From Planctomycetota bacterium (GTDB lineage: Bacteria; Planctomycetota; UBA1135; JACQFD01), in NCBI GenBank assembly GCA_016792805.1, contig JAEUHX010000018.1, positions 124,001-188,000 of the forward strand: DNA of 64,000 nucleotides. The letters run 5' to 3'. Position 1 is the first letter of the stretch. Each line of letters opens with the position of its first letter. Shown one piece after another: positions 16,109-25,239 of this stretch. Under the pieces are notes generated by a model. It worked only from the letters and a program-made list of their open reading frames with translations. It searched no databases and was not told the origin of the DNA. The translations under genes and the position numbers were made by a program.

Positions 16109-17529
16109 GCGTCCAAACCGAATCCGCTCCCACAGTGTTGCTGGTGGATGACGAGGAGTACGTCCTCGAGTCGCTGCGGCGCCTGCTGGAACTCGATCGC
16201 TTTCGTTGCATTGCCGCCTCGAGCGCCGACCGCGCAATGGCGGAACTCACGACGCGCGACGTGGATGTCATGGTTACAGATCTCTCGATGCCCGGAGAGG
16301 ACGGCCTTTCGCTGCTGCGCAAGGCGCGCGAGCTGCGGCCGCAGCTGCCGGTGATCGTCCTCACGGGCGTCGGCACTGTGCAATCGGCGGTGGCGGCCAT
16401 GAAGCAGGGCGCCGTGGATTTCTTACAGAAGCCGGTCGACCCCGAGGCACTCGTGCTGCTGCTGCGCAGAGCCGTTGAACACGGCAAGCTCGTCGACGAA
16501 GTGCGCTCCCTTCGGGCGCTCGCCGGCGATCGCGTCCGCCCGCAGGCGATGATTGGGGACTCGGCGCCGATGAACGCGCTGCGGCGGGCCATCGCGGCCG
16601 TCGCAGCCACGGAGGCGCGCGTGCTGATCCGCGGTGAGAGCGGCACGGGCAAGGAGCTCATCGCCCATGCGATCCACGCCCAAAGCCGGCGGTCGCGCAA
16701 GCCGTTTGTGAGAGTCAATTGTGCGGCGATTCCGGAGTCGCTCTTCGAGAGCGAGATGTTTGGCCACAAAAAGGGCGCCTTCACCGGCGCCGTCACCGAC
16801 CGCGACGGCCGCTTTGCTGAAGCCCACGGCGGAACGCTGGTCCTCGACGAGGTGGGCACGCTGGCCTCCGTTGCGCAGGCGAAGCTGCTGCGCGTGCTCG
16901 AGAGCGGCGAATTCGCGCCGGTCGGCGAGCCGCGCCTCCATCGCTGCGACGTGCGCGTGATTTCGATTACCAATGAAGACCTCGCCGAGCGCGTGCGCAG
17001 CGGCACCTTCCGCGAGGATCTGTATTTTCGGCTGAACGTCGTGCCGATCGTGGCGCCTGCGCTGCGCGACCGCCTCGAGGACCTGCCGCAGCTCGTGTCC
17101 CACTGCCTCGAGCGGCTCTCGAACCGGGACGGAATCCCACAGAAGCGGATCTCCCGCGGCGCGCTCGAAGTGCTCGCGTCGTACGATTGGCCGGGCAACG
17201 TCCGCGAGCTCTTCCACGCCGTCGAGCGCGCCGCGCTCCTCGTCCCCGGCGAGGAGATCTACGCCGAGGAGATCCTCCCCGTGGTCGAGAGCGGCATGCT
17301 CCGCATACCCCGGCCGCAGTCGAGCCTGGGCCCTGAGCCGAAGCTCGACGAGGAGAGCGACCTCCGGCTCCGCGAACGCACGCAGTCCCTCGAGAAGCAA
17401 CTCATCCTTGAGGCGCTGCGCCGCTGCGGCGGCCGCAAGCGCGAAGCCTGCGCGCTGCTCGGCATCGCCGCCAGCAACTTCGCCTATTATGCGAAGAAGC
17501 ATCAAATCGCAGACGGCGCGGCGAGCTAA
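16105..17529 (+). CDS. Sigma-54-dependent response regulator (NtrC family)
   Basis: A 474-residue regulator with three complete domains. The receiver domain has D59 in DVMVTDLSMPG as phospho-acceptor and a conserved LTG...KP ending. The AAA+ domain carries Walker A GESGTGKE at about 177-184 and the sigma-54-contact loop GAFTGA at about 224-229, then a Walker B-like TLVLDEVG and the arginine-rich FREDLYFRLNVVPI. The C-terminal Fis-type HTH has EALRRCGGRKREACALLGI. It is the output protein of the upstream kinase. Targets are unknown; I did not find a convincing GGCAC-N5-TTGCW promoter in the vicinity. Its mRNA end is convergent with the ferredoxin gene. Confidence 0.92.
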   Translation: MSVQTESAPTVLLVDDEEYVLESLRRLLELDRFRCIAASSADRAMAELTTRDVDVMVTDLSMPGEDGLSLLRKARELRPQLPVIVLTGVGTVQSAVAAMKQGAVDFLQKPVDPEALVLLLRRAVEHGKLVDEVRSLRALAGDRVRPQAMIGDSAPMNALRRAIAAVAATEARVLIRGESGTGKELIAHAIHAQSRRSRKPFVRVNCAAIPESLFESEMFGHKKGAFTGAVTDRDGRFAEAHGGTLVLDEVGTLASVAQAKLLRVLESGEFAPVGEPRLHRCDVRVISITNEDLAERVRSGTFREDLYFRLNVVPIVAPALRDRLEDLPQLVSHCLERLSNRDGIPQKRISRGALEVLASYDWPGNVRELFHAVERAALLVPGEEIYAEEILPVVESGMLRIPRPQSSLGPEPKLDEESDLRLRERTQSLEKQLILEALRRCGGRKREACALLGIAASNFAYYAKKHQIADGAAS

Positions 17530-17603
17530 TCTGGCCTTCGGGCACGTCGCTCGGGATTCGCCGCCGGGGAGCCGGACACGGGATCAAGAAGGTACAAAGC
17601 AAA

Positions 17604-17626
17604 AGGGCCGCGATTATCGCGGCCCT
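17604..17626 (-). terminator. Rho-independent terminator of the ferredoxin gene
   Basis: A near-perfect inverted repeat, AGGGCCGCGA and TCGCGGCCCT around a TTAT loop. On the minus strand the stem is followed by TTTGCTTTG, a T-rich tail, so it ends fdxA transcripts about 65 bases after the stop at 17691. The stem may also help to end the plus-strand regulator mRNA. Confidence 0.75.
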
Positions 17627-17690
17627 GTGTGCCAGGCGCGCGCCGCGCGCCCAGAGAGATCCACTTCCGCGGATCTGTATCGTTGGGGAG

Positions 17691-18032
17691 CTAGTGCCCG
17701 CCGCCCTTGGGCGTCAGGAGGTCCTTGTGCTCGGCTTTATAGGCATCCCAGCCGGCCGTGTCGCCCGCCTTCTTGAGCTCGAAGTACTTGGCGTTGAGCT
17801 CCGTGTAGGGCTTCCAGGCCTCCTTGAGGTCGTCCTCCGGGAAGATGGCCGCCACCGGGCACTCGGGCATGCAGGCGCCGCAATCGATGCACTCTTCCGG
17901 AGCGATGTACAGCGTGGGCTCCTCGTCGAAGTCGGCATCATCGCGGGTGGGGTGAATGCAATCGACCGGGCACACCTTCACGCACGCGGTGTCCTTGGTG
18001 CCGACGCACGGTTCTGCGATCACATAAGTCAT
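17691..18032 (-). CDS. fdxA: Seven-iron ferredoxin, [3Fe-4S][4Fe-4S]
   Basis: A 113-residue electron carrier. The N-terminal cluster motif has C9, C17, C21 and C25 (CVGTKDTACVKVCPVDC), and the second has C48, C51, C54 and C58 (CIDCGACMPECPV), as in Azotobacter-type FdxA proteins, where the eight-residue gap after C9 marks a [3Fe-4S] centre. The family motif EEPTLYIAPEEC precedes the second set. The C-terminal tail (KEAWKPYTELNAKYFEL onward) is longer and more charged than average. It is a monocistronic gene with its own terminator at 17604-17626. Physiological partners are not identifiable. Confidence 0.92.
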   Translation of the reverse strand: MTYVIAEPCVGTKDTACVKVCPVDCIHPTRDDADFDEEPTLYIAPEECIDCGACMPECPVAAIFPEDDLKEAWKPYTELNAKYFELKKAGDTAGWDAYKAEHKDLLTPKGGGH

Positions 18033-18319
18033 GGATGCGAGCCTCTGTCAAATCTGGAAGAGAGACGCTGCGGGAATATAGCCGCAGGGCGTGGCCGTAG
18101 TAGCGGTTACGCCCCATCACCCGGCCGAGGTCAACCGCGGGAGCGGGTAGGGACCTTGGGTGCCTGAGGCAGAAGTGCGCCGCAGAGCGAGCGCATGGCT
18201 TTTGCGCGAGATCGAAAGGGACCGCCCTGGACGCAGCAAGAAATCACGGCGAGGCGGTCCGCCGATGAGCTTGCCCACGAGCCCGCGTGCGCAGCTCGGG
18301 TGACTTCGGCCATTGGCTG
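18033..18319. other. Intergenic region with a possible relic repeat end
   Basis: No gene is seen. The segment TGCGCAGCTCGGGTGACTT near 18290 resembles the left end of the 185-bp elements read in reverse (TGCGCAGCTCGGATGACTT at 25024-25042), but the rest of the element is not recognisable and the terminal GTTTCAAAA part is missing. It is either an old fragment or coincidence. The region also holds the fdxA promoter side. Confidence 0.35.
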
Positions 18320-21289
18320 CTAGGGCTGGATCGCGATCTCGAGCCCGTGGCTCGCGCTCAGCCCATAGGGCGGTAGCGTGCAGCTGCTCCAGGCCCAGAG
18401 CACCTGGAGGAAGTACTTCTTCCCGACGAGCGCCGGATTCGCCGCGAGCGGCGACGCGAACTGTGCGAAGCCCGCAGCATCCGAAACCATGTCGAGGGCG
18501 AAGACCTCCGTGGCCGCGAAGAGGTCGACGTAGAGCGCGATGCCGATGCCGAAGGGATCGCTGCCGCTTGGGCTCTTCGAATCGCTCGCCAGCAAGAGGC
18601 CGAGGCTCGACGACGGCGCGCGGTTCGCCCCGTAGCGGAAGTTCACATTTCCGATCTCCGGCACCGAGTTGGCGACGAGGCGCTGCGCGCCGACGCACCC
18701 CGGCGTGCTGGCGCCGTAGGGCTCCACGCCGATCGGGCGCAGCGAGTAGACGAGCACGCGCCCCGACTCTTCCCCCACGCCGGCGACCCGCGGCGCGCCG
18801 ACCAGGAGGTCGGGCGTGCCGTCCCCGTTGAGATCGCCGGCGCCCGCCACTGCCGAGCCGAAGGCGTCGGTCAGATTCGTCGCCACGACTTCCAGCATCT
18901 TCTGGCCGCTCTTCCCGCTCAGCAGCGCGAAATGGCCGGGGAGCGCCTGCGAGCCCGGATGCACGCCCGTCGCCACGAGGTCGGCCACGCCGTCGAGGTC
19001 GGTGTCGCCGACGACGGCGAGGGCGCGCCCCGTCCCCTGGCCAGGAAGCCCCTGGTACTCCCAGAGCTTCGCGCCGGTCACCGAGCTGAAAGCGGCGACG
19101 CGCGCGGGCGCAATCGAGAAAAGCTCACAGATCGAGCCGGCGGCAAAATCATTCTTGCCGTCGCCATTCACATCGGGAAGGCCGACCACCGACGTTCCGA
19201 GGTGGTGCGTGCTCGAGGTGCCGAAGACCTGGGCGCCGACAGTCATACTATTCGGAAGGGACACCAGGACGACGGCGCGCCCGTTTTGTGAAAACCCCGG
19301 CTGCGAATAATCGGGAGCGCCGACCAGCACGTCCTGCTTGCCGTCGCCATTCACATCTCCGATACCCGACACCGAAGCTCCGAACTTCTCGAGCTGCGCA
19401 AGACCATACTGAAACGGGAACGGTGGGAAGGCGCCGGCCGTGGTCACGAGATCGATGCGCCCTTTGCCGAGGTCGTAGCCAGGCACTCCCACCACGAAGG
19501 TCGGCGCCGTCGTGCCGATGTGGAACGCGCCGCCGAGGGCCGCCACCGACGAACCATACTGTTCGTCGGAGCCCACGCCGCTCACCGTCGCGATGGTCGC
19601 GCCAGTGGCGCCGTTGATGAAACGCACATATCCAGGAGACGGGTTCGGCGTGCGCCCCTGGGGAGCACCGGCGATCAGATCCACTTTTCCGTCGCCCGTC
19701 AGATCGCCCGCCGCAGCGAGCGCAAAGCCGAGCTCATCGCCTTCGGCGCCGGCGGTAGTCCAGAGCACAGAACCGTCGGCGCCCGAGAAGGCGCGCACCG
19801 TCCCGGCGTACTCGAGCAGGATTCCGAATAGCAATTGCGTCCCGAGGCCCCGCGAGGCCCCGGCGGCGAAGTCCGCAATTCCATCGCCGTTGATATCGCC
19901 CAACGGCGCCACCGCGCTGCCGAGCCGCGCCCCCATCAGCGGCCCTGCGGCGGTCCAGACCACCGGCGGCGTGCCGACCGCGGCCGACATCACAGAAATC
20001 GAGCCCGACGCCGTGCCCGTCGGCACCGCCTCCGGCGAACCTGCCACATAATCGGGCTTGCCGTCGCCCGAGACATCCGCACCACCCGCCACGGCGCGCC
20101 CGTAGCTCGTCGGCTCGGGCCCCGTCTGCGCCGCGAGTGTGGAGCCGTTCGCTCCGGAGAATGTATACACAACGCCGCTCACCGGGGGGACGAGCGTCGA
20201 GCCGGAAGCGCCCACCAACAGATCAACCTTGCCGTCTCCATTGAGGTCGCCCGCGCGCGCGAGCGCACTCCCGAGGTGGGCTTGGGATTGAACTCCGGTA
20301 AATGTAAAGAGTGTGCCGCCCGCTCCGTTGAAGAGGTACGCGGCACCGGCATGGGTGAAGCTCGTGCTGTCATAGAGCGGTGCGCCTCCGGCGAACTCGT
20401 CGCGCCCGTCGCCGGTCAGGTCCGGAAGCGACAACACCGAGGTGCCGAGCTCCGCCCCCGCGATGGAGCCGGTGCGGCTCGTGACGACCGCGAACGGGCT
20501 CGCCGTCGAGAACACCTGCACGCGCCCCACGCCGATCAGTGCCGAGTCGTAGTCGGGCGAGCCGATGACGACATCAATATTCCCGTCATTATTGACATCG
20601 TTCGAGCCCGACACGGCGGAGCCGAATCGCTCGCCGGCCAGGGTTCCGTCGTACCGATGGACGAGCGCGCCCGAGTTCGTGTTGTACAGATAGGCGCTCC
20701 CCGCATTGGCGAGCCCGGCGGGGTCCTCTCCCGGGGCGCCGATCAGAATGCGCGCCGGCAGACCGAAGATCCCGCCTCCCGAAACGGCCGCGAGCGACGC
20801 GCCGCGCTGTCCACCCGATGTGTTGCCTTCGAAGACGCGAAAATTGACCAGCGAGACCGCCCCGTTCGACGTCGACGATTCATACAGCCGGATTCGCCCG
20901 CTGTCGGTGTTTCCCAAGGTGTCCGCGAGCGGTGCGCCGACGGCCGCTTCGGGGTTGCCGTCCAAGTCGCTGTCGGCCAGCGCCACAACCGAGGTGCCGA
21001 ACGCGTCGCCGGTCTCGGTCCCCGTCACAAACGTGAGAAGCGCACCGTTGGCGCCGGAGTACAGAAATGCCCGCCCTTGATTGATTTGATACAGATCGAA
21101 CGTCGGCGCGCCGGACAACACCTCGGGGAATCCATCGAGGTTCATGTCGCCGACGATCGCGACCGACGAGCCGCTGTTGCCGCCGACGCCAGGACCCGAC
21201 GGGGAGTAGAGAAGCTGCTGACCGAACGCAGGTGCGGCGAGCGTGACACTGGCTGCCGCCACGAGGCTCGAGGCGGTGAGTTGGCTCAT
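18320..21289 (-). CDS. Large secreted FG-GAP repeat (integrin-alpha-like propeller) protein
   Basis: A 989-residue exported protein. A signal peptide MSQLTASSLVAAASVTLAAPAFGQ has a cleavable AFG-Q end. From there to about residue 850, FG-GAP repeats of roughly 60 residues recur, each with a calcium-type loop such as GDMNLDGFPEVLSG, DSDLDGNPEAAVG, DVNNDGNIDVVIG, DLNGDGKVDLLVG and DVNGDGKQDVLVG. There are enough for two seven-bladed propellers. The last about 130 residues form a different module starting PYGASTPGC, a beta-rich C-terminal domain I associate with planctomycete secreted proteins. It is probably extracellular or cell-surface. The gene lies 33 bases downstream of the next minus-strand gene, so the two are probably one transcript. 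Confidence 0.85.
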   Translation of the reverse strand: MSQLTASSLVAAASVTLAAPAFGQQLLYSPSGPGVGGNSGSSVAIVGDMNLDGFPEVLSGAPTFDLYQINQGRAFLYSGANGALLTFVTGTETGDAFGTSVVALADSDLDGNPEAAVGAPLADTLGNTDSGRIRLYESSTSNGAVSLVNFRVFEGNTSGGQRGASLAAVSGGGIFGLPARILIGAPGEDPAGLANAGSAYLYNTNSGALVHRYDGTLAGERFGSAVSGSNDVNNDGNIDVVIGSPDYDSALIGVGRVQVFSTASPFAVVTSRTGSIAGAELGTSVLSLPDLTGDGRDEFAGGAPLYDSTSFTHAGAAYLFNGAGGTLFTFTGVQSQAHLGSALARAGDLNGDGKVDLLVGASGSTLVPPVSGVVYTFSGANGSTLAAQTGPEPTSYGRAVAGGADVSGDGKPDYVAGSPEAVPTGTASGSISVMSAAVGTPPVVWTAAGPLMGARLGSAVAPLGDINGDGIADFAAGASRGLGTQLLFGILLEYAGTVRAFSGADGSVLWTTAGAEGDELGFALAAAGDLTGDGKVDLIAGAPQGRTPNPSPGYVRFINGATGATIATVSGVGSDEQYGSSVAALGGAFHIGTTAPTFVVGVPGYDLGKGRIDLVTTAGAFPPFPFQYGLAQLEKFGASVSGIGDVNGDGKQDVLVGAPDYSQPGFSQNGRAVVLVSLPNSMTVGAQVFGTSSTHHLGTSVVGLPDVNGDGKNDFAAGSICELFSIAPARVAAFSSVTGAKLWEYQGLPGQGTGRALAVVGDTDLDGVADLVATGVHPGSQALPGHFALLSGKSGQKMLEVVATNLTDAFGSAVAGAGDLNGDGTPDLLVGAPRVAGVGEESGRVLVYSLRPIGVEPYGASTPGCVGAQRLVANSVPEIGNVNFRYGANRAPSSSLGLLLASDSKSPSGSDPFGIGIALYVDLFAATEVFALDMVSDAAGFAQFASPLAANPALVGKKYFLQVLWAWSSCTLPPYGLSASHGLEIAIQP

Positions 21290-21322
21290 GGGGTCCGAGA
21301 TCCGGGCCCCCGCCGAGATGTT

Positions 21323-22189
21323 TCAGCGCTGCCAGTAGGCCCAGCGCTTCAGTTCCCTCAGCGCAGCGCTCCGCCCCTGGAGCGCCGGCTGCTCCACCTT
21401 CAACATTGCGTGGGGCATCTCGTGGTCGACCCAATAGCGATCGACGCGCCCTCCGGAAAAGCGGACTTCATACCGATTGGCTGTAAACTTTCCGGCCGGC
21501 ACCTCGACGTCCTCCCGCCCTGCGAGCACCACTGTCGCCGGCACCCAGCTCGTCTCGCCAAGGCGCGTCTGAATGCGGCTCGGAAGAAGCTGCACAGCAT
21601 GCTCCTTCCCCGCCTCGAGCTTGGCGGCGCGCAGCGCGAGCCAGAGGCCATCCTCGAGGAGTGCGTTGGCCGGACGCTCCATCGTGCGCTCGCCATCGCC
21701 CTCGCCGTCCCAGTAGCTGTGCCAACGCAACAGAACGCCCGAAGGCGCCGCGAGCACTTCGAGGAACGTATTCCCGCACCACTCCTGCGACCCATTCGTT
21801 TCCTTCACAAATCGCCGCACGTCCGCCCGCTCGACAAAAACGGAAGTCAGAAAATGATACGGATAATTCTCCGTCTCGATGCGCTGCGTCAAGTTGAGCT
21901 TCAGCGCCTCGAGATTCTCCGCGGCGCCCGGGCGGTCGGATTTCACGAGGAGCTTGCGGTCGAGCTCCTCTTTCACCACGACAGAGACCAGCTCAAATCG
22001 GCGCTCCTTGCCGTAGATCGTGCGTGTGGCGTCGTAGCGCGCGACCTCCGCGAGGCCGTCGTCCCAGAGGCGGCTCGTCGACCACTGCGCGTCGACGGGA
22101 AGCGGCGCGGGTGCCTTCGACTCGGATTGGCCCGACGCAAGCAGGCCGAACAGCGCGATCGGAGCGGCGGATGCGAGCAGAAGCTTCAT
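21323..22189 (-). CDS. Exported protein of unknown function
   Basis: A 288-residue protein with a signal peptide (MKLLLASAAPIALFGLLASG). The body is rich in beta strands: YDATRTIYGKERRFELVSVV, then YHFLTSVFVERADVRRFV, WHSYWDGEGDGE and VPAGKFTANRYEVRFSGGR with VDHEMPHAMLKVEQP near the end. The closing part resembles DUF3108-type or outer-membrane lipoprotein-sorting-like domains, where a compound extracted from a surface is compared with a conversion factor, but this is a weak impression. The open frame begins at 22243; the ATG at 22189 gives the signal peptide. It is followed by the FG-GAP gene, and divergently transcribed from the 22293 gene. Confidence 0.6.
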   Translation of the reverse strand: MKLLLASAAPIALFGLLASGQSESKAPAPLPVDAQWSTSRLWDDGLAEVARYDATRTIYGKERRFELVSVVVKEELDRKLLVKSDRPGAAENLEALKLNLTQRIETENYPYHFLTSVFVERADVRRFVKETNGSQEWCGNTFLEVLAAPSGVLLRWHSYWDGEGDGERTMERPANALLEDGLWLALRAAKLEAGKEHAVQLLPSRIQTRLGETSWVPATVVLAGREDVEVPAGKFTANRYEVRFSGGRVDRYWVDHEMPHAMLKVEQPALQGRSAALRELKRWAYWQR

Positions 22190-22292
22190 GCCGTCAGGAT
22201 GAGCCGGTGCGGGCTCCCTGGGTAGTGCCGACCAACGCGGCACACCCCGGATCCGTCTTGGAGCCCATCACCCGCCCGCGGCCGAGATTCCC

Positions 22293-23336
22293 ATGCGCCT
22301 CCCTTTCGCTCTCCTCGCACTGCTCCCCGGCTCCGTCGCCTCCTGCGCCGCAGGCGGTTCCCACAATTCCGCCGACAAACCGCGGCGCTCGCTCGAGACG
22401 TTGATCGTTCTCAACAAAGCGGAAGCGACGGCGTCGCTCGTCGCGCCCGATTCCGGCGAAACGCGCGCGAGCCTGCCCGTCGGCTCGGGCCCCCATGAGG
22501 CGATCTGCACCCCCGACGGGAAGCTCGCCATCGTGTGCAACTATGGCGAGCAGAAGCCCGGAAGCACGCTCACAGTGATCGACGTTGTGGCGGGCACCGT
22601 TGTGAAGACGATTTCCCTCGGGGAGCACCGCCGTCCCCACGGCATCGCTATGGCGCCCGACGGCAGGAGCGTGCTCGTCACCAGCGAGACCTCACAAAAA
22701 CTCCTTCGGATCGACCTCGACTCGGGGTCCGTCGCCAGCGAGTGGCCGACCACACAAAAAGGCTCCCACATGGTGGCGACCTCGAAGCGATTCGACCGCG
22801 CCTTCACCGCCAATGTCCTCTCCGGAAGCATGAGCGCGCTCGAGCTCCCCAGCGGCTCGCTGCTCGGCGTCGTCGAAACTGGGGCCGGCGCCGAGGGAAT
22901 CGCGTTCCACGACGAGCGCGGGGAGGTCTGGGTGAGCAACGGCGGCGCTGGCTCGATTTCTGTCGTGGAGTCGGGCCCGCTGCGCGAGATCGCGGAGCTG
23001 CCTTGCCCGGGAAGGCCGCTTCGAGTGATCTTCACAAATGACGGTCGCCATGCTCTCGCCCCGTGCGTCGAGGGGGCGGAGATCGCCGTATTTGACGTGG
23101 CGACGCGCCAGCTCACCCAGCGCATCGAGGTGGCCGGACCTGCCCCAAGCGCCAGCGGCCCTCCTCCCCTTCCGATTGGCATCCTTCTCGATCCGGCACG
23201 CCCGCGCGCCTTCATCTCCCTCATGGGGGCGAACGCCGTCGCCGAACTCGATCTCACCACCTGGAAGGTCGTTCGCCACATTTCCGTCGGAAAGGCACCC
23301 GACGGACTGGCGTGGTCTTCCGTTTCTCTCGGCTGA
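22293..23336 (+). CDS. Exported YVTN/NHL-type beta-propeller lipoprotein
   Basis: A 347-residue protein with a lipoprotein-like signal (MRLPFALLALLPGSVASCAAGG, lipobox VASC). The rest is a seven-bladed lactonase-like propeller with repeats of about 42 residues. Each has a PDG turn and a VIDxxxGxVxxTI-type strand: TPDGKLAIVCNYG, VIDVVAGTVVKTISLG, MAPDGRSVLVTSET, SVVESGPLREIAELPCPGRPL and VGKAPDGLAWS. Such YVTN proteins often bind to surfaces or quinone/cofactor partners; the ligand is unknown. It is divergent from the 22189 gene, so a promoter lies within the 100-bp gap. Confidence 0.75.
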   Translation: MRLPFALLALLPGSVASCAAGGSHNSADKPRRSLETLIVLNKAEATASLVAPDSGETRASLPVGSGPHEAICTPDGKLAIVCNYGEQKPGSTLTVIDVVAGTVVKTISLGEHRRPHGIAMAPDGRSVLVTSETSQKLLRIDLDSGSVASEWPTTQKGSHMVATSKRFDRAFTANVLSGSMSALELPSGSLLGVVETGAGAEGIAFHDERGEVWVSNGGAGSISVVESGPLREIAELPCPGRPLRVIFTNDGRHALAPCVEGAEIAVFDVATRQLTQRIEVAGPAPSASGPPPLPIGILLDPARPRAFISLMGANAVAELDLTTWKVVRHISVGKAPDGLAWSSVSLG

Positions 23337-23352
23337 GCAGTCCACAGAAACG

Positions 23353-23381
23353 CGCTGCGCGCGCCCGGAGCGCGCGCAGCG
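23353..23381. terminator. Hairpin between convergent genes
   Basis: CGCTGCGCGCG and CGCGCGCAGCG form an 11-bp perfect stem around a short loop, placed between the stop of the YVTN gene (23336, plus) and that of the cytochrome-like gene (23440, minus). The following plus-strand bases (TCTTC) are a weak T-tract. It is probably a bidirectional transcription stop. Confidence 0.5.
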
Positions 23382-23439
23382 TCTTCAAACCTCGGCCACC
23401 GAATTGTGAGGGTGCGGCCGAGCGACAGATCGGATGCTG

Positions 23440-24825
23440 CTAATGCGTCGGCTTGACGATCTCCTCGACCGCCAGCTCGTCACAGCCCGACTCGAGTACC
23501 TTACACATGCTGATGGCGCGGCGCTTCAGATCGTTGAAGGAGCGCGGCACACCGGACACCGGGTCGGACACCGTGATTCCCGTCAGGAAGCCCGAGAGGA
23601 ATGTCTCTTGTCCGGCGTTGCGGGGCGAAGAGTGGAAGAAGCCCGTTCCCGTCTCGACGGAGTGGCATGCCACGCAGGTGTTGAGCGAGAAGATGTGACG
23701 GGCGTCATTATTGAGAATGCCGGGGGCCTCGTAGAACGCATCGTAGGGCTCGCCGTCCGACACGCCGCCGCGGAACGGATTTCCCTGCCAGCTGAGCGGA
23801 ACGACATAATTTTCCGCCAGGATATCCGCCTCGTTCAAATTGATGAAGTCGCGCAGCGCCTTTGTATGGTTGAGTGTGATCTCCGGCGTCTGGGCGACAG
23901 TGGACATTTCGAGCATGGTCGTCGTCTCGAGGTGGAACTCGCGCCACTGCCAGGGGAACTCGCCGACGAGCTCGTTGGTGCGAAGCTGATTCAGCGCGCT
24001 GCCGTTGGGCTTGTGGGGCGCTGCTCCCGCGCCAGCGAATCCCTCGACGATCTTCTCGAGGCGCTCGTTGTACGTCGGACCGAAGTCCAGGGCGCCGAGC
24101 TCATGCCACGCATCGGCCCAGGCTTTGACTTGTTCACAGTTCTCCGCAACGAGCTCATACTCAAGAATCAGCGTTCCGATCGTCGCGAACCCGTCCGGCG
24201 TGAGGATTGTGAACACGACGCGCCCTTCGCCGGCGCTGAAGCCGCCGCCGCCGTAGGTGGGATTTGAGCGGAGATCGAGCCGATTCACAAATCCGTTGAG
24301 ACGGAACGGCGCGATCTTGAAATTGAGTTCCTTTCCGCTTGCGTCGATCCAGGGCTGGATGACGGTGCTGTAGAACCCCGGGCGCGGCGGCTCCGTGAAG
24401 CCGTTCACAACCATCATGGTATTGAACTGCTTAAACAGATGAAGCACAAAGTCCGTGGGCGAGTTCGGACCACACATATTCTCGATGAATCGCCCAAACG
24501 TCCAAATCCCCGCGGAGGGATTCAGGGGATTGAACGGCACATATTTCGTCCGAACCGGATCCTCGACGACCGAGAGGTCACGAATCCATAGTTCCTTGTC
24601 GGGATCGATCACGCAGGCCGACGATGCCGGACTCCTGGCTGCCGTGGGAGTAACCGTTGCCGCCCTCAGCTTCATCGTGAGGGCGGCGTTCGTCGCGGCG
24701 GCCACGGAGGAACCCTTGGAAATGGCGGCCGCGGGGGCGGGCTGGGCGAGCGAGAAGGCGAGCGACGAAAGCCCGCTGAAGCTCGTAATGGTGAGGGCCG
24801 AGAGAAGAAATGTGGAAGACGGCAT
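23440..24825 (-). CDS. Exported protein with one c-type haem motif
   Basis: A 461-residue protein with a signal-peptide-like start (MPSSTFLLSALTITSF) followed by an Ala/Ser-rich linker. The body contains LRDLSVVEDPVR-like and GFVNRLDLRSN segments, and ends with a single haem-binding motif CVACH at about 384-388. A variable SVETGTGFFH and SGFLTG stretch follows, which may provide the axial ligand region. This is the layout of large periplasmic or surface monohaem proteins of unknown function; a multi-haem or peroxidase assignment is not supported. ATG 24825 has a good ribosome site (GGAGAG, five to six bases upstream). The longer open frame upstream runs through the repeat element and is spurious. 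Confidence 0.75.
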   Translation of the reverse strand: MPSSTFLLSALTITSFSGLSSLAFSLAQPAPAAAISKGSSVAAATNAALTMKLRAATVTPTAARSPASSACVIDPDKELWIRDLSVVEDPVRTKYVPFNPLNPSAGIWTFGRFIENMCGPNSPTDFVLHLFKQFNTMMVVNGFTEPPRPGFYSTVIQPWIDASGKELNFKIAPFRLNGFVNRLDLRSNPTYGGGGFSAGEGRVVFTILTPDGFATIGTLILEYELVAENCEQVKAWADAWHELGALDFGPTYNERLEKIVEGFAGAGAAPHKPNGSALNQLRTNELVGEFPWQWREFHLETTTMLEMSTVAQTPEITLNHTKALRDFINLNEADILAENYVVPLSWQGNPFRGGVSDGEPYDAFYEAPGILNNDARHIFSLNTCVACHSVETGTGFFHSSPRNAGQETFLSGFLTGITVSDPVSGVPRSFNDLKRRAISMCKVLESGCDELAVEEIVKPTH

Positions 24826-24871
24826 GGTTACTCTCCGAACGGGAGGTGAGACGATTCCACGGCACGAGCGT

Positions 24872-25056
24872 GGAGGACGTTTCAAAAGTGCTCCCGGTGC
24901 TTGCACTGGTGCTACGCACTGCGAGCGCGAGGATTCGTCGCCCAGCGCAAGAAGCCTCGCCTCAGGCGCAGCCAAGGAGTTCCGCTGAGGACGAGGCGAC
25001 GCAACGATGGGCGACGAGGCCCATGCGCAGCTCGGATGACTTTTGAAACTTCCTCC
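24872..25056 (-). repeat. 185-bp interspersed element with terminal inverted repeats, copy B
   Basis: The full-length counterpart of the element at 8763-8947, in reverse orientation. Both ends read inward GGAGGACGTTTCAAAAGT and GGAGGAAGTTTCAAAAGT, a nearly perfect 18-bp terminal inverted repeat. Just outside, CACGAGC occurs on the left (24863-24869) and again on the right (25060-25066), a possible target-site duplication. There is no coding capacity. It lies between the haem-protein gene and plsY. Confidence 0.75.
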
Positions 25057-25239
25057 GTACACGAGCCGGCTCGGGAGCCGGCGCGAGCGGTCGCAGCCAC
25101 GGATCAGAGACGGGGGTACCGCTGCCGCATACTTCGGACGGCAGCACGGATTGGGTACTTCGATGACCGCGCGTTCGATCCCGCATCCACACTCCTCGAA
25201 TGCGAGCTTCAGCGCTGGCCGGATGGACGTGACGCCGGC

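Noticed and set aside
18280..18312. Third copy of the 185-bp element
   Set aside because: Only about 19 bases match and the terminal motif is missing; at most a relic.
19835..22225. 796-codon plus-strand open frame across the FG-GAP gene and its neighbour
   Set aside because: It is Arg/Ala/His-rich and antisense to the two minus-strand genes, which have signal peptides and repeats.
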